Shown here in pieces: positions 33,645 to 44,211 of a DNA stretch of 64,000 bases. The notes beneath the pieces are model-generated. The model was not told the DNA's origin and searched no databases. It saw only the letters and a program-made list of their open reading frames with translations. Origin of the DNA: Paraphysomonas bandaiensis (Eukaryota > Chrysophyceae); NCBI GenBank assembly GCA_965644295.1, contig CBFFRP010000025.1, forward strand, positions 62,001 through 126,000, in the 5' to 3' direction. The translations under genes were made by a program, and so were the position numbers. The number at the start of each line of letters is the position of its first letter. Positions within the stretch are counted from its first letter, which is position 1.

Positions 33645-36124
33645 ATGATACGAATGATTTTAAGATCCAAATCTGTGTTTCAGTTTCCTTTTAGATGTTT
33701 ACAAACATCAGTGCATGGGAATGTATTGGATGGTAGTGTCCCATCCAGTCCAGAGTTCCTTGCCAACCAAAAGAATATGGATCAGCTTGTTTCAGCTCAT
33801 CGTCAAATGGCACAGAAGCTTTCTGAAGGTGGGGGAATACGAGCACAAGAGAAGTTGAAAGCTAGAAATAAACTACCTGTCAGAGAGCGTGTTCAGTCCC
33901 TCCTGGATTCAGGATCGCCTTTCTTGGAGCTCGGCATGTTTGCCGGGCTAGATATGTAAGTTTCTATCTATTTCGTTGATTTGCTTATGATAGTAATGCA
34001 TATGATGTGTCAGGTATGATGACTATGTTCCTTGTGGAGGAATAATTACAGGGATTGGATCAATTCATGGGTAGGTATTCTTTCATTATATTCCATCGCC
34101 AACTCTAAATGTGTTTTTACTATACTTAGAATTCAGTGCATGATAATTGCTAGTGACCCTACTGTTAAAGGTGGAACATTTTATCCCATAACCTTCAAAA
34201 AGAATCTGAGAGCTCAAGAGATAGCCATGCAGAGTAGACTCCCCTGTGTCTATCTCGTCGATTCCGGCGGAGCATATCTTCCTCTTCAGGTAAGGAGCTA
34301 TTATCGTTATAGATAGAGCCAATGTTAATGGAACTGGTGGTTATTTAAGCTGCCCTGTTTTTACTGCACTAAACGCTTTGTTTTTGCCATTGTAACGGAG
34401 ATATTATAGTCCGAGGTGTTTGCGGACCGGGATCATGGCGGGCGTGGGTTTTATAATCAAGCAGTCATGTCAAGCATGGGTATTCCACAGGTTAGCGTCG
34501 TAATGGGATCATGTACTGCCGGCGGAGCCTACGTACCTGCAATGTCTGAAGAGAATGTAATTGTAAAAGGTTTTGAATCCCATCAGCACTATTTGTTTCA
34601 TTAGCTCACTAAGAAATTAATAGGAAACGGCACTATATTTCTTGGTGGACCTCCTCTTGTGAAAGCAGCTACCGGAGAGATAGTCAATGCCGAGGAACTT
34701 GGCGGTGCAGATGTTCATTGCAAGTATGGTTCATACAGCTGTCATGTAACTGCTTGTGAATTTCAGTCGGTGTATGTTTTTGTAATGTGTAGCGTTTAAT
34801 GTTTATATCCAGTAGAAAATTATGTTCTATTTTTCATGATTACATTGATACGTTGGAACTTATTCATATCTGTTCTGCATATGAATAATACTTGGATGTG
34901 ATAATCGTTATTCTGAATCAGGATATCAGGAGTATGTGACCATTATGCAGTTGATGATAGACATGGTACTCAGATTGCGAGGAATATAATTGGAAATATT
35001 AACTTTAGAACGCGATCCTTGCCGGTATGTACATGTAGTATGTATATCACGGCACAAACGGGATATTAGTAACGTTTTTGTCTGTGGTCGTTAATATTTT
35101 AGATGGATGGATTTGAAGAACCCCTCTATCCCTCTTCCGATATCGGCGGTATCATTCCATCTGACCCAAAAAAACCGTTTGATATGCGCAAGGTATTTTG
35201 CAAGTAAAATATGCTACTGTTCTTTTCTACTCTACAAGTATAATGGTCGCTGCTACGATTACTGTGTTCCATTGTAGATAATTGCTCGTCTCGTTGATGG
35301 AAGTAAACTGCATGAGTTCAAGGCGGACTATGGAAAAACAATAATTACAGGATTCAGTAAACTTTATGGAATGGAGATAGGAATTGTCGCTAACAATGGT
35401 ATTCTTTTTTCAGACTCTGCACTTAAGGTGATACGTTTTGAAATGGTAATGGACTGTAATATTTCTTTAGGCTGCACATTTCATTGAGCTATGCTGTCAA
35501 AGGAATATTCCTTTGCTGTTTTTGCAGAATATCAACGGGTTTATGGTGGGAAAATCGTACGAAAATGATGGAATTGCAAAGAATGGTGCGAAGATGGTTA
35601 CAGCTGTTGCTTGTGCTAAGGTTCCTAAGATAACTGTCATTGTTGGGGCGTCTTATGGAGCTGGAAACTACGGCATGTGTGGGAGGGCTTTTTCACCGAA
35701 TTTTTTGTTTACATGGCCTAATTCCCGTACTGCAGTTATGGGAGGCGATCAAGCCGCTAACGTATTAGCAACTGTTCAGAAAGAAAACATGGCTGCCCGG
35801 GGAGAAGCGCCATGGACACTTGAGGAAGAGCAAAAATTTAAGGTAATCATTGCAGGAACGATGGGTACAATATTAGCTAATTAGCATCTTTGTGATGTAC
35901 TCAGCAACCTATATTAGACAAGTATGAAAAAGAGAGTAATTGTTATTACGCTTCCGCCCGCTTGTGGGACGATGGCGTTATTGAACCAGAACAAACGAGA
36001 GAGGTATCAAATCCCTTTTGAGTATGTGTTTCTAATATTGATCTAGATACTCGGGCTGTCTTTTGTTGCTGCTACGGGAAGTATGGAATCGGAAAGTACT
36101 AATTTTGGCGTATTTCGAATGTAG
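33645..36124 (+). CDS. MCCC2: Methylcrotonyl-CoA carboxylase beta (carboxyltransferase) subunit
   Basis: Eleven exons: 33645-33955, 34014-34070, 34130-34289, 34410-34569, 34624-34723, 34922-35024, 35103-35192, 35278-35427, 35471-35842, 35905-36003, 36047-36124, giving 559 residues, close to the animal subunit. The first 25 or so residues are basic and hydrophobic ([20 protein letters not shown]), consistent with a mitochondrial presequence. Family motifs: [26 protein letters not shown] and [18 protein letters not shown] in the N-lobe; [20 protein letters not shown] and [18 protein letters not shown] in the C-lobe, forming the oxyanion sites for the CoA ester and carboxybiotin. It carboxylates 3-methylcrotonyl-CoA in leucine breakdown, together with a biotin-bearing alpha subunit that is not in this window. 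Confidence 0.97.
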
Positions 36125-36464
36125 AGAGGGGATCTTTTGTTTGATGACTGAAGATTTCTTTCCCTTTGTATGTTCATATCGACAATCTTTCACTCGTATG
36201 TCAAGTATATATATCATACGTTGTCAGTGGTCCTGTGTATGTTTGCTGCAACAATAACAGCTGTTATCGGTGTAAGTCTGCCAGTGGCTGTCATTAACCA
36301 ACCACTTTGGGATATATAACACATTCTTAATAGCACATTTTATCATATATATAAATATCACCTCGCGAATATCTTATTGTTAGCAACAACTAATCGCAAT
36401 TTTCTACGAATTTCCCCTCTGATCTATCTTCGGTATCGCCGTCATCATCATATATTATATCGTA
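36125..36464. other. Intergenic, nothing recognised
   Basis: MCCC2 3' flank. It ends with the 14-base target site TATATTATATCGTA (36451-36464) that is duplicated on the far side of repeat A5. Confidence 0.5.
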
Positions 36465-36918
36465 TATTGAAAGTCTTATTATTAGCAATAACTCCAACTT
36501 AGTAGCTAGATGAATGCCAGACAAACTAGTTAGACCTCTACCCGTAACTAATCAGTACACACTCTATTATCCTACTATTTAACGCTACGAAAGCTGCTTG
36601 TGCGTCGCCGCAAGCACCAAGGTGCGACCACTTCCGCTCTGAGTTCTTAAGGTGAACATCCAGGGTGCTTGGCTTCAGCAGGCAGCCCAATACCCCGGTT
36701 ACCCTTCAGGTGGGTCCTGTCCCGGATGCCTGTTTATTCGTCAGGACCCAAAGACGTCTACACAAGTGACACTTATTGGTGTCCCTTGTACCATACAAGC
36801 ATTCGGCTATGAATGGGCAGAAGAATATCTGCTGACTATGTTCGCGGCTCATGAGAATCTCTCCGGTACTTATCCCCCATAACACTACGAAAAGGTGCAA
36901 GTCCGACTTTGTTGAGGG
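36465..36918 (+). mobile_element. Family A SINE-like repeat, type copy A5 with perfect 14-base target duplication
   Basis: A 454-base element from TTGAAAGTCTTATTATTAGC to GTCCGACTTTGTTGAGGG. It is flanked by the identical 14-mer TATATTATATCGTA at 36451-36464 and 36919-36932. A long, variable-length target duplication without terminal inverted repeats points to LINE-type target-primed insertion. CGGCTATGAATGGGCAG (36802-36821 region) and GGTGCAAGTCCGAC near 36893 faintly resemble Pol III A and B boxes. It encodes no transposition enzyme. Confidence 0.88.
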
Positions 36919-38020
36919 TATATTATATCGTACTCACCACCCATTGCAAAAATATAGACAGTGATTATGTATTCCAGCTCAATGTATAAGTGCTACCTTC
37001 CAGACAGTATTATAAAATAAGTTTTCGAATTGATGGAACAGTATACCAATATATATTGCCATATTTACACAATACTATCAATCTTCGACAATAAAAGATG
37101 ATGCAACCGTCATTAACTAAGCGTTTGACTCACTCAAAACTCAATCAGTAAAATTATAAACACTTCTCTCATCATTCATCATTCATCATTCATTGATATT
37201 CGCTACCGTTATATCCTCTCCACTATCCACTACCCTAGATAGATTGATATTACACAGTTAAATTATTACAGTTTCTAAAACATAATTTCTATCATATCTT
37301 TAATTTTTAATTCATGTACTATTGTTAACTACTACTTACACATTTATTGATATTCCGAGAATGGTCGCAACTTGGTGCTCGCGATAACGCACAAGCAGTT
37401 CTCGTAGCTTAAATAATAGTGTTGAGTTCTGCAGTAAGATGTGCAATAAAGGTGATATCAACTCATAGATGTAACGGGTGATTAGTTACAAAGAAATTAA
37501 ATCAGTCACTGATGCGTGACTATATACGATTATTGAGGAGTGACTGGTTAACATATGATAAACAGATGTTGCTGAGAACAGATGTTGCATGAATATGTAA
37601 TGAAATCTTTAGAATTTTTATAATAGCTATCATAAAAACTAGTTAAAAAATGGTGTATACTTATCTAGCTATTAGACTAGTTTGTTCATTTATCTACCAA
37701 TCTGGTTCTGACCCTTGAATGCCATTGCTAATTAACATACATTCTCTTTATTTAGCACTCCTGTAACTTTTAAATTAACGTTCATAAATCGAGTACCTTT
37801 CCTTTAATGGGAAATACAGACGATACTAACTGTACTAGATGAAGGGCGTAACGAGGGTTACGCCAGCATGTTTGATATCTCAATATCTGCTTTTCAATTA
37901 ATATATATATATCAAGTCCATAGAAAAAATTACCTAATACGTACTGAAATAAAATAAATAAACATAACTATGTTAACGATGGTGGTGAATTGAGAATGCT
38001 ACGGTAATAATACCCACTCT
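36919..38020. other. Intergenic with a family A fragment
   Basis: AT-rich region without a gene. A decayed reverse family A fragment lies at about 37363-37500 (GTCGCAACTTGGTGCTCGCG then ACGCACAAGCAG). A short ATTCATC tandem run is at about 37172-37195. Confidence 0.5.
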
Positions 38021-39482
38021 TCAAGAATCTTGAGAGGAATGTAGAGCTGCCCTCCCACTAGCAGTATTGACAAGAGTAAATGGTACCACCCCTTTAGACT
38101 CACCACGTTTAAGTTTTAAGAACCTTGTTTTGCCGTCGTCAAAAGAGACTTGGAATCTTGTAGAGCGGAATTTCTTTCTGAGACATCCCAAGACAACTCC
38201 TGAACCGTAGCGGGGCACTACAATACGCCACCCAGTTAGCACGTGTGGATCCGAAAAAGACTGTGTCAAAATGCTTTCAGCTGCCACATGTGAAGAGTGT
38301 TCGCGTGAAAAGGTTCGGCTTGATGAACTTTCAGTAGTTATACCACTGTTGGGACAATATTACTCACAAATAGTGTTCAATATGTTATATCAATATATAA
38401 GCTCTACAAATGATATGGCAATATACCTGTAGGAACTTGATGAATCAAAATCAAAATCTGTGATCACGGAGGCTGTATGGTTGAAACTGCTCCCAGAGAG
38501 GACGGAAAGCGGGGAGCCGCTATTGCACGCTTTGATAGTCGCCTCATTCGAAAGCTTATTTCGATACGCTGATTGTTTGGACGGGATCCTAGTGCTGACA
38601 CCAGTCATAGCTGACGAATCGAGTATATGTTGTGCCTATTGATAATGCATGACTCATAAGGGAGTTGAAAAGAAATCAGGAAAGTTTCACCTTCACAGCT
38701 GCGAAGTTGCAAATACGTGTCTGACCGGCGGAAGACTTAGCCATCCTCATAACTTCACTCTTCGACACTAATTTACACTTATTAGAACTATAATCATGTC
38801 TGATGTCCACACTATTAGTGCTATCAGCTCCACGCCACGTCGTATACACAGCAATGCACACAAGAAGAAAGAGCAAAGCTGTGCCCCAAGCCACTCCAGT
38901 CTGTAAGCTCTCACCCGAGTGAGCATCCCGTAATATCAAGAACTGATAGTTTATATTTTCTATGGTTGGATTCTGAATGACTTGAGTGAGAAAACTAACA
39001 CAGTCCTCCATAGCTCTGTGCAAAGATACAGACACTGAACTGAACCCACTCATAGTGCTGTATGAGTGAACATATGAGGGGGGTGGATTCAGTGGTGTTT
39101 CAACACACTTACAGGGAGATTCTGGATGTGGACTTGTGCATGGGTTGATTGTGTATAAGTGTGAGCAGATCATCTCGCGAAAGTTAGGCGTGTATGGTAT
39201 ACGCCATATGATACTTTCTTGTTGTTGAAACAAGAGATTTGATTGGATAGACTGCTAGAAGAAGTCACCGTGACACATATGATTATACTGACCGGACCGG
39301 ACCGGACCGTGTTCCGGTAGATATCCCGTATACACATACACGGGAGAAAAACATCCGGTTCCTCCGAACCAATCATCTCCTGCATCTGTACTTTTATTGG
39401 ATACTCTCTGATGGAGTGGACCGACAAAAACACAGACGGTTAATGCCGCATAGCATGCATGTACATATATATGCATATGCAT
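38021..39482 (-). CDS. Orphan single-pass membrane protein with conserved-looking cytosolic C-terminal module
   Basis: Four exons on the minus strand: 39482-39303, 39254-38691, 38635-38427, 38345-38021, giving 425 residues. An N-terminal hydrophobic stretch (CYAALTVCVFVGPL) could be a signal peptide. The following 155 residues are rich in Cys and Pro (CKCVETPLNPPPS) and would be luminal or extracellular. A single transmembrane helix spans about 181-199 (AWGTALLFLLVCIAVYTTW). The cytosolic part is Ser-rich and ends in a compact basic module at about 356-405 (PRYGSGVVLGCLRKK, FDDGKTRFLKLKRGE, VPFTLV), which has the look of a small beta-barrel. I do not recognise the family. The first junction is the least certain, because several GT sites lie in a repeated CCGGT stretch. 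Confidence 0.6.
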
Positions 39483-39543
39483 ATCAGCCCTGCTTTGAAG
39501 GTGCACGTAAATTATTTACAAGGTCTTATTAAACCTGGTTAGA
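39483..39543. promoter_or_regulatory. 61-base shared divergent promoter region
   Basis: Only 61 bases separate the two predicted divergent start codons (39482 on minus, 39544 on plus). If both starts are right, the interval must serve both genes, or 5' UTRs and promoters overlap the opposite gene. No TATA-like box was seen apart from the AT-rich stretch near the centre. Confidence 0.4.
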
Positions 39544-41196
39544 ATGAAGAGATTGGGCTCTCCAGGTCGATACAGAACTCTACCGGAGACTGTATACCAT
39601 TTCATCGTTAGTAGGAAGCTCTGCATCGGAGTTACAGAGAAGGTTACATTGAAACGTGGAAAGGAGAAGTACTGCATTCAAGGGAATCCGTAAGTTGGGT
39701 ACACAAAATTCATTGGGTTTTAAAGGATTAGTAGGCTGGTATATGATGGAGCTATAAACCACTGCACCTCAAGCATCAAAGACGGCGACGACTGTTATGT
39801 TACTGATATCACTGGAAAGGTGATTGCACGTGGAATATATAACTCAAATTCACTGTATCGAGTCCGCACGTTAGCTCGAAGTTTTGAAGGGGAGATTCAT
39901 AACCTTCCAATCAATGAGGTGATCGAGTCTCGCATTAGAGATGCGGTGGAGCTGAGACACCTCCTCCATCTTCCTGGAGAGCAAAACACAGCTTACCGCC
40001 TCGTTAACGGAGAGGGTGATGGGCTTAGTGGACTTGTAGTGGATGTATTTCACGATGTGGTAGTCGTGCAGAGCTCAGCGTTGTGGGTGGAGAAACATAG
40101 GAAGGCGATTGAGAAAGCCCTGACAAGAGCAGTTCGCTTGCCAGAGAGCAGCTTGTCCCCATTTGTTCGAGTTGTTTGGACGCGTATGCATACGCGCCTA
40201 GCTTCTGATGGATGGGTAGCGCAGGATGTGAAAGAGAATGGCCCGGTAGAAGACTTTGGGACAAGCGCAGTGACTATCGTGGAAGAAGGAATTCGATACA
40301 GAGTCTGTCCTGGCGGAGGTCAAAAGACTGGATTTTACTGTGACCAAAGAGACAATCGGACTATTATTAAAAAGTTGAGTGCCGGAAAGCATGTATTAGA
40401 TCTTTATGCTTCTTCTGGAGGTTTCAGTCTCAATGCTATTGCAGGCGGGGCCAAGAGGTGGGTCTCTTGAACTAACTCTACATCTATACAATTACTGACG
40501 GTGAATATACAATTTAAAATTCAGTGTGATAGCTGTTGACTCCTCTGCGGATGCTCTTAATGACATGGCTCACAACCTGAGTTTAAATGCGTTTCCTGAC
40601 CTCATCATTACCTCTGAAGGATTAGGACGCCCTTTAGAATCACCCCCCCGTATTTCAACCGGGCCCATGGTGAATCTCGTGCGGGCAGACGTTGAAAAGT
40701 ACCTACAGTCACAAACTCGCCAGTTTGACGTGGTTATATGTGATCCACCCAAATTTGCAGTTTCTCGACAGTCACTCCTAAAAGCTCGCGAAAAGTGCGT
40801 TGTGTGTACAGATAGTATTGTATCCGCCCCTTTCATATAGTGGAGCAAAGTATATATGGACTGTATGGAGTAATATTTGTGGTTTTACTTCAATAATGTA
40901 GAATTACCTCGAATATTTTGTATGGAGAGTTGTATAACCTATATTTCAGGTATATCAAGGTGAATAGCCTAGTTATTGGCGCTGTCCGACCTGGAGGACT
41001 TCTATTGACCTGTACCTGTAGTACTCTCGTCAGCTCTGATGCTGGTCGGTTTTCCACGTTACTGAAAGAAGCTGCACTGAGAGCTCAACGGAATGTAACA
41101 GTTGTCAGCGAACACTCTGCTGGGGGTGATCATCCTTTGCATGTGGCATATCCGGAGGGTAAACATCTGACAGTGCTGCTAGTTCGAGTAAGTTAG
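39544..41196 (+). CDS. RlmI-type rRNA cytosine-C5 methyltransferase (PUA plus Rossmann)
   Basis: Four exons: 39544-39689, 39735-40457, 40525-40794, 40950-41196, giving 461 residues. An N-terminal PUA-like domain (about 10-85, with NPLVYDGAI where the family has HPWIFSGAI) is followed by a linker domain and a SAM-dependent fold: GQKTGFYCDQRDNR, HVLDLYASSGGFSLNA (motif I), DPPKFAVSRQ (motif IV) and LTCTCSTLVS (motif VI with the nucleophile cysteine). This order matches bacterial RlmI (YccW), which makes 5-methylcytosine in 23S rRNA. In a eukaryote the likely target is organelle rRNA, but no strong transit peptide is visible, so location is open. Confidence 0.88.
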
Positions 41197-41396
41197 TTTG
41201 CTATTCGCCAGTTATAGAATTGTTAGAGGATGTTAAGTTGACGGAGTTCGCTTCGCTATTTAACATATTATGGCCAGAAGTTATTGTGTTAAGACTTTTG
41301 ATACCATCTGGCACCTCACATTCTTTCTCTTGTACATACCACCAATTATGCTAAACACAGTTTAACCCAGGCTTCCAGGAGCAAGGGGGTTAAGGC
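41197..41396. other. Intergenic, nothing recognised
   Basis: 3' flank of the methyltransferase gene up to the hAT element. No features beyond the 8-base target copy at 41389-41396. Confidence 0.4.
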
Positions 41397-41518
41397 CAGG
41401 GCCTGGTAACCGTTAATGGCCCATTAATGGTAGTCTAGTTCCCGGCAATTATAATGCCATTAATGAAAAATGTCCCGGCAATTATAATGGCATTACCATT
41501 AACGGTTACCAGACCCTA
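41397..41518. mobile_element. Family D hAT-type MITE, copy D2, with perfect 8-base target duplication
   Basis: Left end CAGGGCCTGGTAACCGTTAA; right end is the reverse complement of TAGGGTCTGGTAACCGTTAA. The identical 8-mer GTTAAGGC flanks it at 41389-41396 and 41519-41526. The 8-base duplication and YAGGG termini are hAT hallmarks. The interior has two copies of a CCCGGCAATTATAATG segment. Confidence 0.92.
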
Positions 41519-41526
41519 GTTAAGGC

Positions 41527-42154
41527 TTGTATATTGATTTCGGTTATTTATATATGTCTAGTGCTCTAGTGATATATAATGAATAATAAATTTTAGAAAT
41601 AATATCCGGTAGTAGTAACCATACGGTTTAAATATCACAGTGATAATTACACTTTCGTTAGAGTATGTGCTGTTGTACATTGCTGTCAACGATTTCATTG
41701 AGTAACAGGTGTATCCACATTCGTCTTTGAGTGATTTATAGCGAGAATATATAAGATGAGCATTGGAGATTGTAGTATCATATTTTGATCGAAACTACTG
41801 CTGCTGTGGGTAATGAAGAGTAGCTCATGGACACATCATTGAAGTCACCTTTTTCCATGTACATACTTCTAGCTTTCCATATGGTGCTTCTTGCTTGCTT
41901 CCAGATACCAGATATTACACTGTGAAAGGTTTTACAATGATATACATCATATATATGCCATGTGAAATTATCATTTATTATATGTCACTTAAAGGATACG
42001 AAATTATGTCATGGTCAGGTACTACACACTGTTAGCACAAGCAACATACAGAAATATCTTGAACATGTGAAACTAGCGCCATCCTTGTCATAAAAACTAT
42101 GGAACATAACGTCCGATAGAAATGATGGAAATATCGAGACCTGATTGAGTACAA
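41527..42154. other. Intergenic, nothing recognised
   Basis: AT-rich spacer between convergent genes; should hold both 3' UTRs. No coding frame. Confidence 0.4.
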
Positions 42155-43625
42155 TTACGCATCCCAGTCCAATCTAATTGGTCTACAAAATAATAATATA
42201 TTAGACATATCACAACAAAAAATTTACACACAAACCTTCCCAAAAGATTATTTCCATTGAGAGTAATAGCTAGATCAGCTTCTTCAGTGCTCCCAAACTC
42301 CACAAATGCACACCCCTGTGTGAGTAACGCGTCAAAATACCGAGTAATTTCATTCCATCATCTTACCCTAAATTCTCCTGTTTCTTTGCGGGTTAGCCAG
42401 CGCAGTCCTGTCAACTGTCCACACTCTTTGAAAAAGTTGCAAATAGTGTCATCATCTATTTCATAAGCTAGGTTACCACAGAATAATTTTCGGCATCCTG
42501 GAGGTTTGGGCCTGATATCCTTCGTCGCACGAGGTGCAGATGTACCACCGGGCATACCCCGCCCAGAGGAAACTGGAGGCCAAATATCACCAGGTCGCGG
42601 TGGACAGTAATATATTTTCATTGGTCTGAACAAGATTGGAAAGAGAGCATGAGCGTAAGAAAATTAACATTACGACGACAGCGGGTAATATCCACAGAAA
42701 TTAAATAAATATGAGAAATAACTTCAACCTGCCAAGAAGTTTAGTTTTGTCTAACATTACAGCTGCTGCTGCTGCCCTGGGGTCCCTCATTTCAATGAAC
42801 GTCGAACCATAGAATTCCCTCGTCACCTTGTCTGTCATCCATTTAATATGGGTGATTCCTTCTATTGCGTTATGGAGCTGCTCCTCTGTAATATCTTTCT
42901 TCAAGTTGCCACAGAAAAGTCGGGTTATTCCATCCGGGTTGTGCGCCAGATAATCTTGGTCTAGTGTACCATCTTGCCATGCCTGAAAATGTGTTTCCTT
43001 GTCAGAACGCAATACCGGAAATATATCGTTGTCGTACCTGCTCACCGTATTTCCATAGCTCTTTTCGAGCAACATCTCCCTCGACTTTTTCGAGAACACG
43101 GGGAGGATGTGCGAATTGCTTCCGCTCGCCAACACGTGTCACGATTCCATTCTCTAACTTAGCATATTCATTATTACATACAAATTCCAGTGCATCCGCA
43201 AATTCTTGTTTCATCGAGTCATCATCTGCACTTCCACCACACTTTTCTAAAACAGATTTGCGAAACTTTTTCAGTCTAATTCCATCGTCAGTGATATCAT
43301 TCAATGCTTGAAGGATGGTAGATTGCATTGGAGTGTAGCTGTTATCAGCATCTCCTTCAACACCATCCCCTTTGCTCTTCTTTTGTTTAGTGTCGCTATC
43401 AGATTCATTCTTTCTTTTCTTATCACCAAAACTTTTTATTTTTGTAACAATTCCACTATCTTCACTGACATGTCCACTCTCACAATATTTTCCAAGTAAC
43501 TCTGCAAATTGTTCCTTTATAGTTTTCTCTGATCCAAATTGATCCAATATGGGCTGTCGAAACTTTTTTAATCGCATACCATTTGCTGGTAATTTATTTA
43601 CTGAATCAATAAAAGCGGCCTCCAT
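42155..43625 (-). CDS. Nucleolar-type RNA-binding protein: two winged-helix-like repeats plus two RRMs
   Basis: Five exons on the minus strand: 43625-43038, 42982-42729, 42625-42367, 42315-42236, 42182-42155, giving 402 residues. The N-terminus has two copies of a ~65-residue module (about 1-65 and 98-165), each with the core RLKKFR-[QK]-x-[IV]-L followed by a helix and ending GIVTxI or GIVTxV. This resembles the small winged-helix domain at the end of the nucleolar protein LYAR. Between them is a Lys-rich acidic linker. Two RRMs follow, with RNP2 RLFCGNL (217) and KLFCGNL (327); RNP1 of the second is FRGCAFVEF. A role in ribosome or tRNA biogenesis is inferred from the domain mix, not shown. 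It ends shortly after the second RRM at RLDWDA. Confidence 0.8.
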
Positions 43626-44211
43626 GTTAGGCTATGTGAATAATGATTGTATTAGTATGATTGTGTTACTAGCTGGATGGTCTCGAGTATATAGAGGGAT
43701 GTACACAGCATGCATATGTACATGGAGATGATGATGTTGGCCATTGATTCTGAGGAGGAACTTCTATATCCAATAGATTTCTCTGAAATCAAGTTGATTG
43801 GAATATGATGATACTCCAATCAAAAGTTAGCGACATAAAAAATGATCGTTAGTTTTACCATAATCTGATCGGATACAGCAGTGTACAGTATACCATATCA
43901 GTACGTGTATAGTGTATACCAGTACGTGTATATGTATAGCAGTATCAGTATAGTGTAGGTATATGTACGTATAGGTATACTGCTCTGTAGTGCTAGAAGT
44001 AGCATGACATACACATACATATCAGGAATAACAACCATATGAGCTCATGAGGCCTTCAACGATACAACTGAGGCGACAATGATGATATCATCCGCTTGAT
44101 GCGTATGTCATGTACTGAATTCAACCATTCCTTTTTGATTTCGCTCAGTCACGTGGCTGTATAAGACCAACACGACATCATAGAGACAATTAGCTCTGGA
44201 TATTCATACAC
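43626..44211. other. Divergent intergenic region with a GTATA-rich degenerate repeat
   Basis: Between two divergent genes. The part at about 43865-43990 is made of degenerate GTATAGTGTATACCAGTACG-type units, a minisatellite-like stretch of about 20-30-base period. No gene. Confidence 0.5.
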
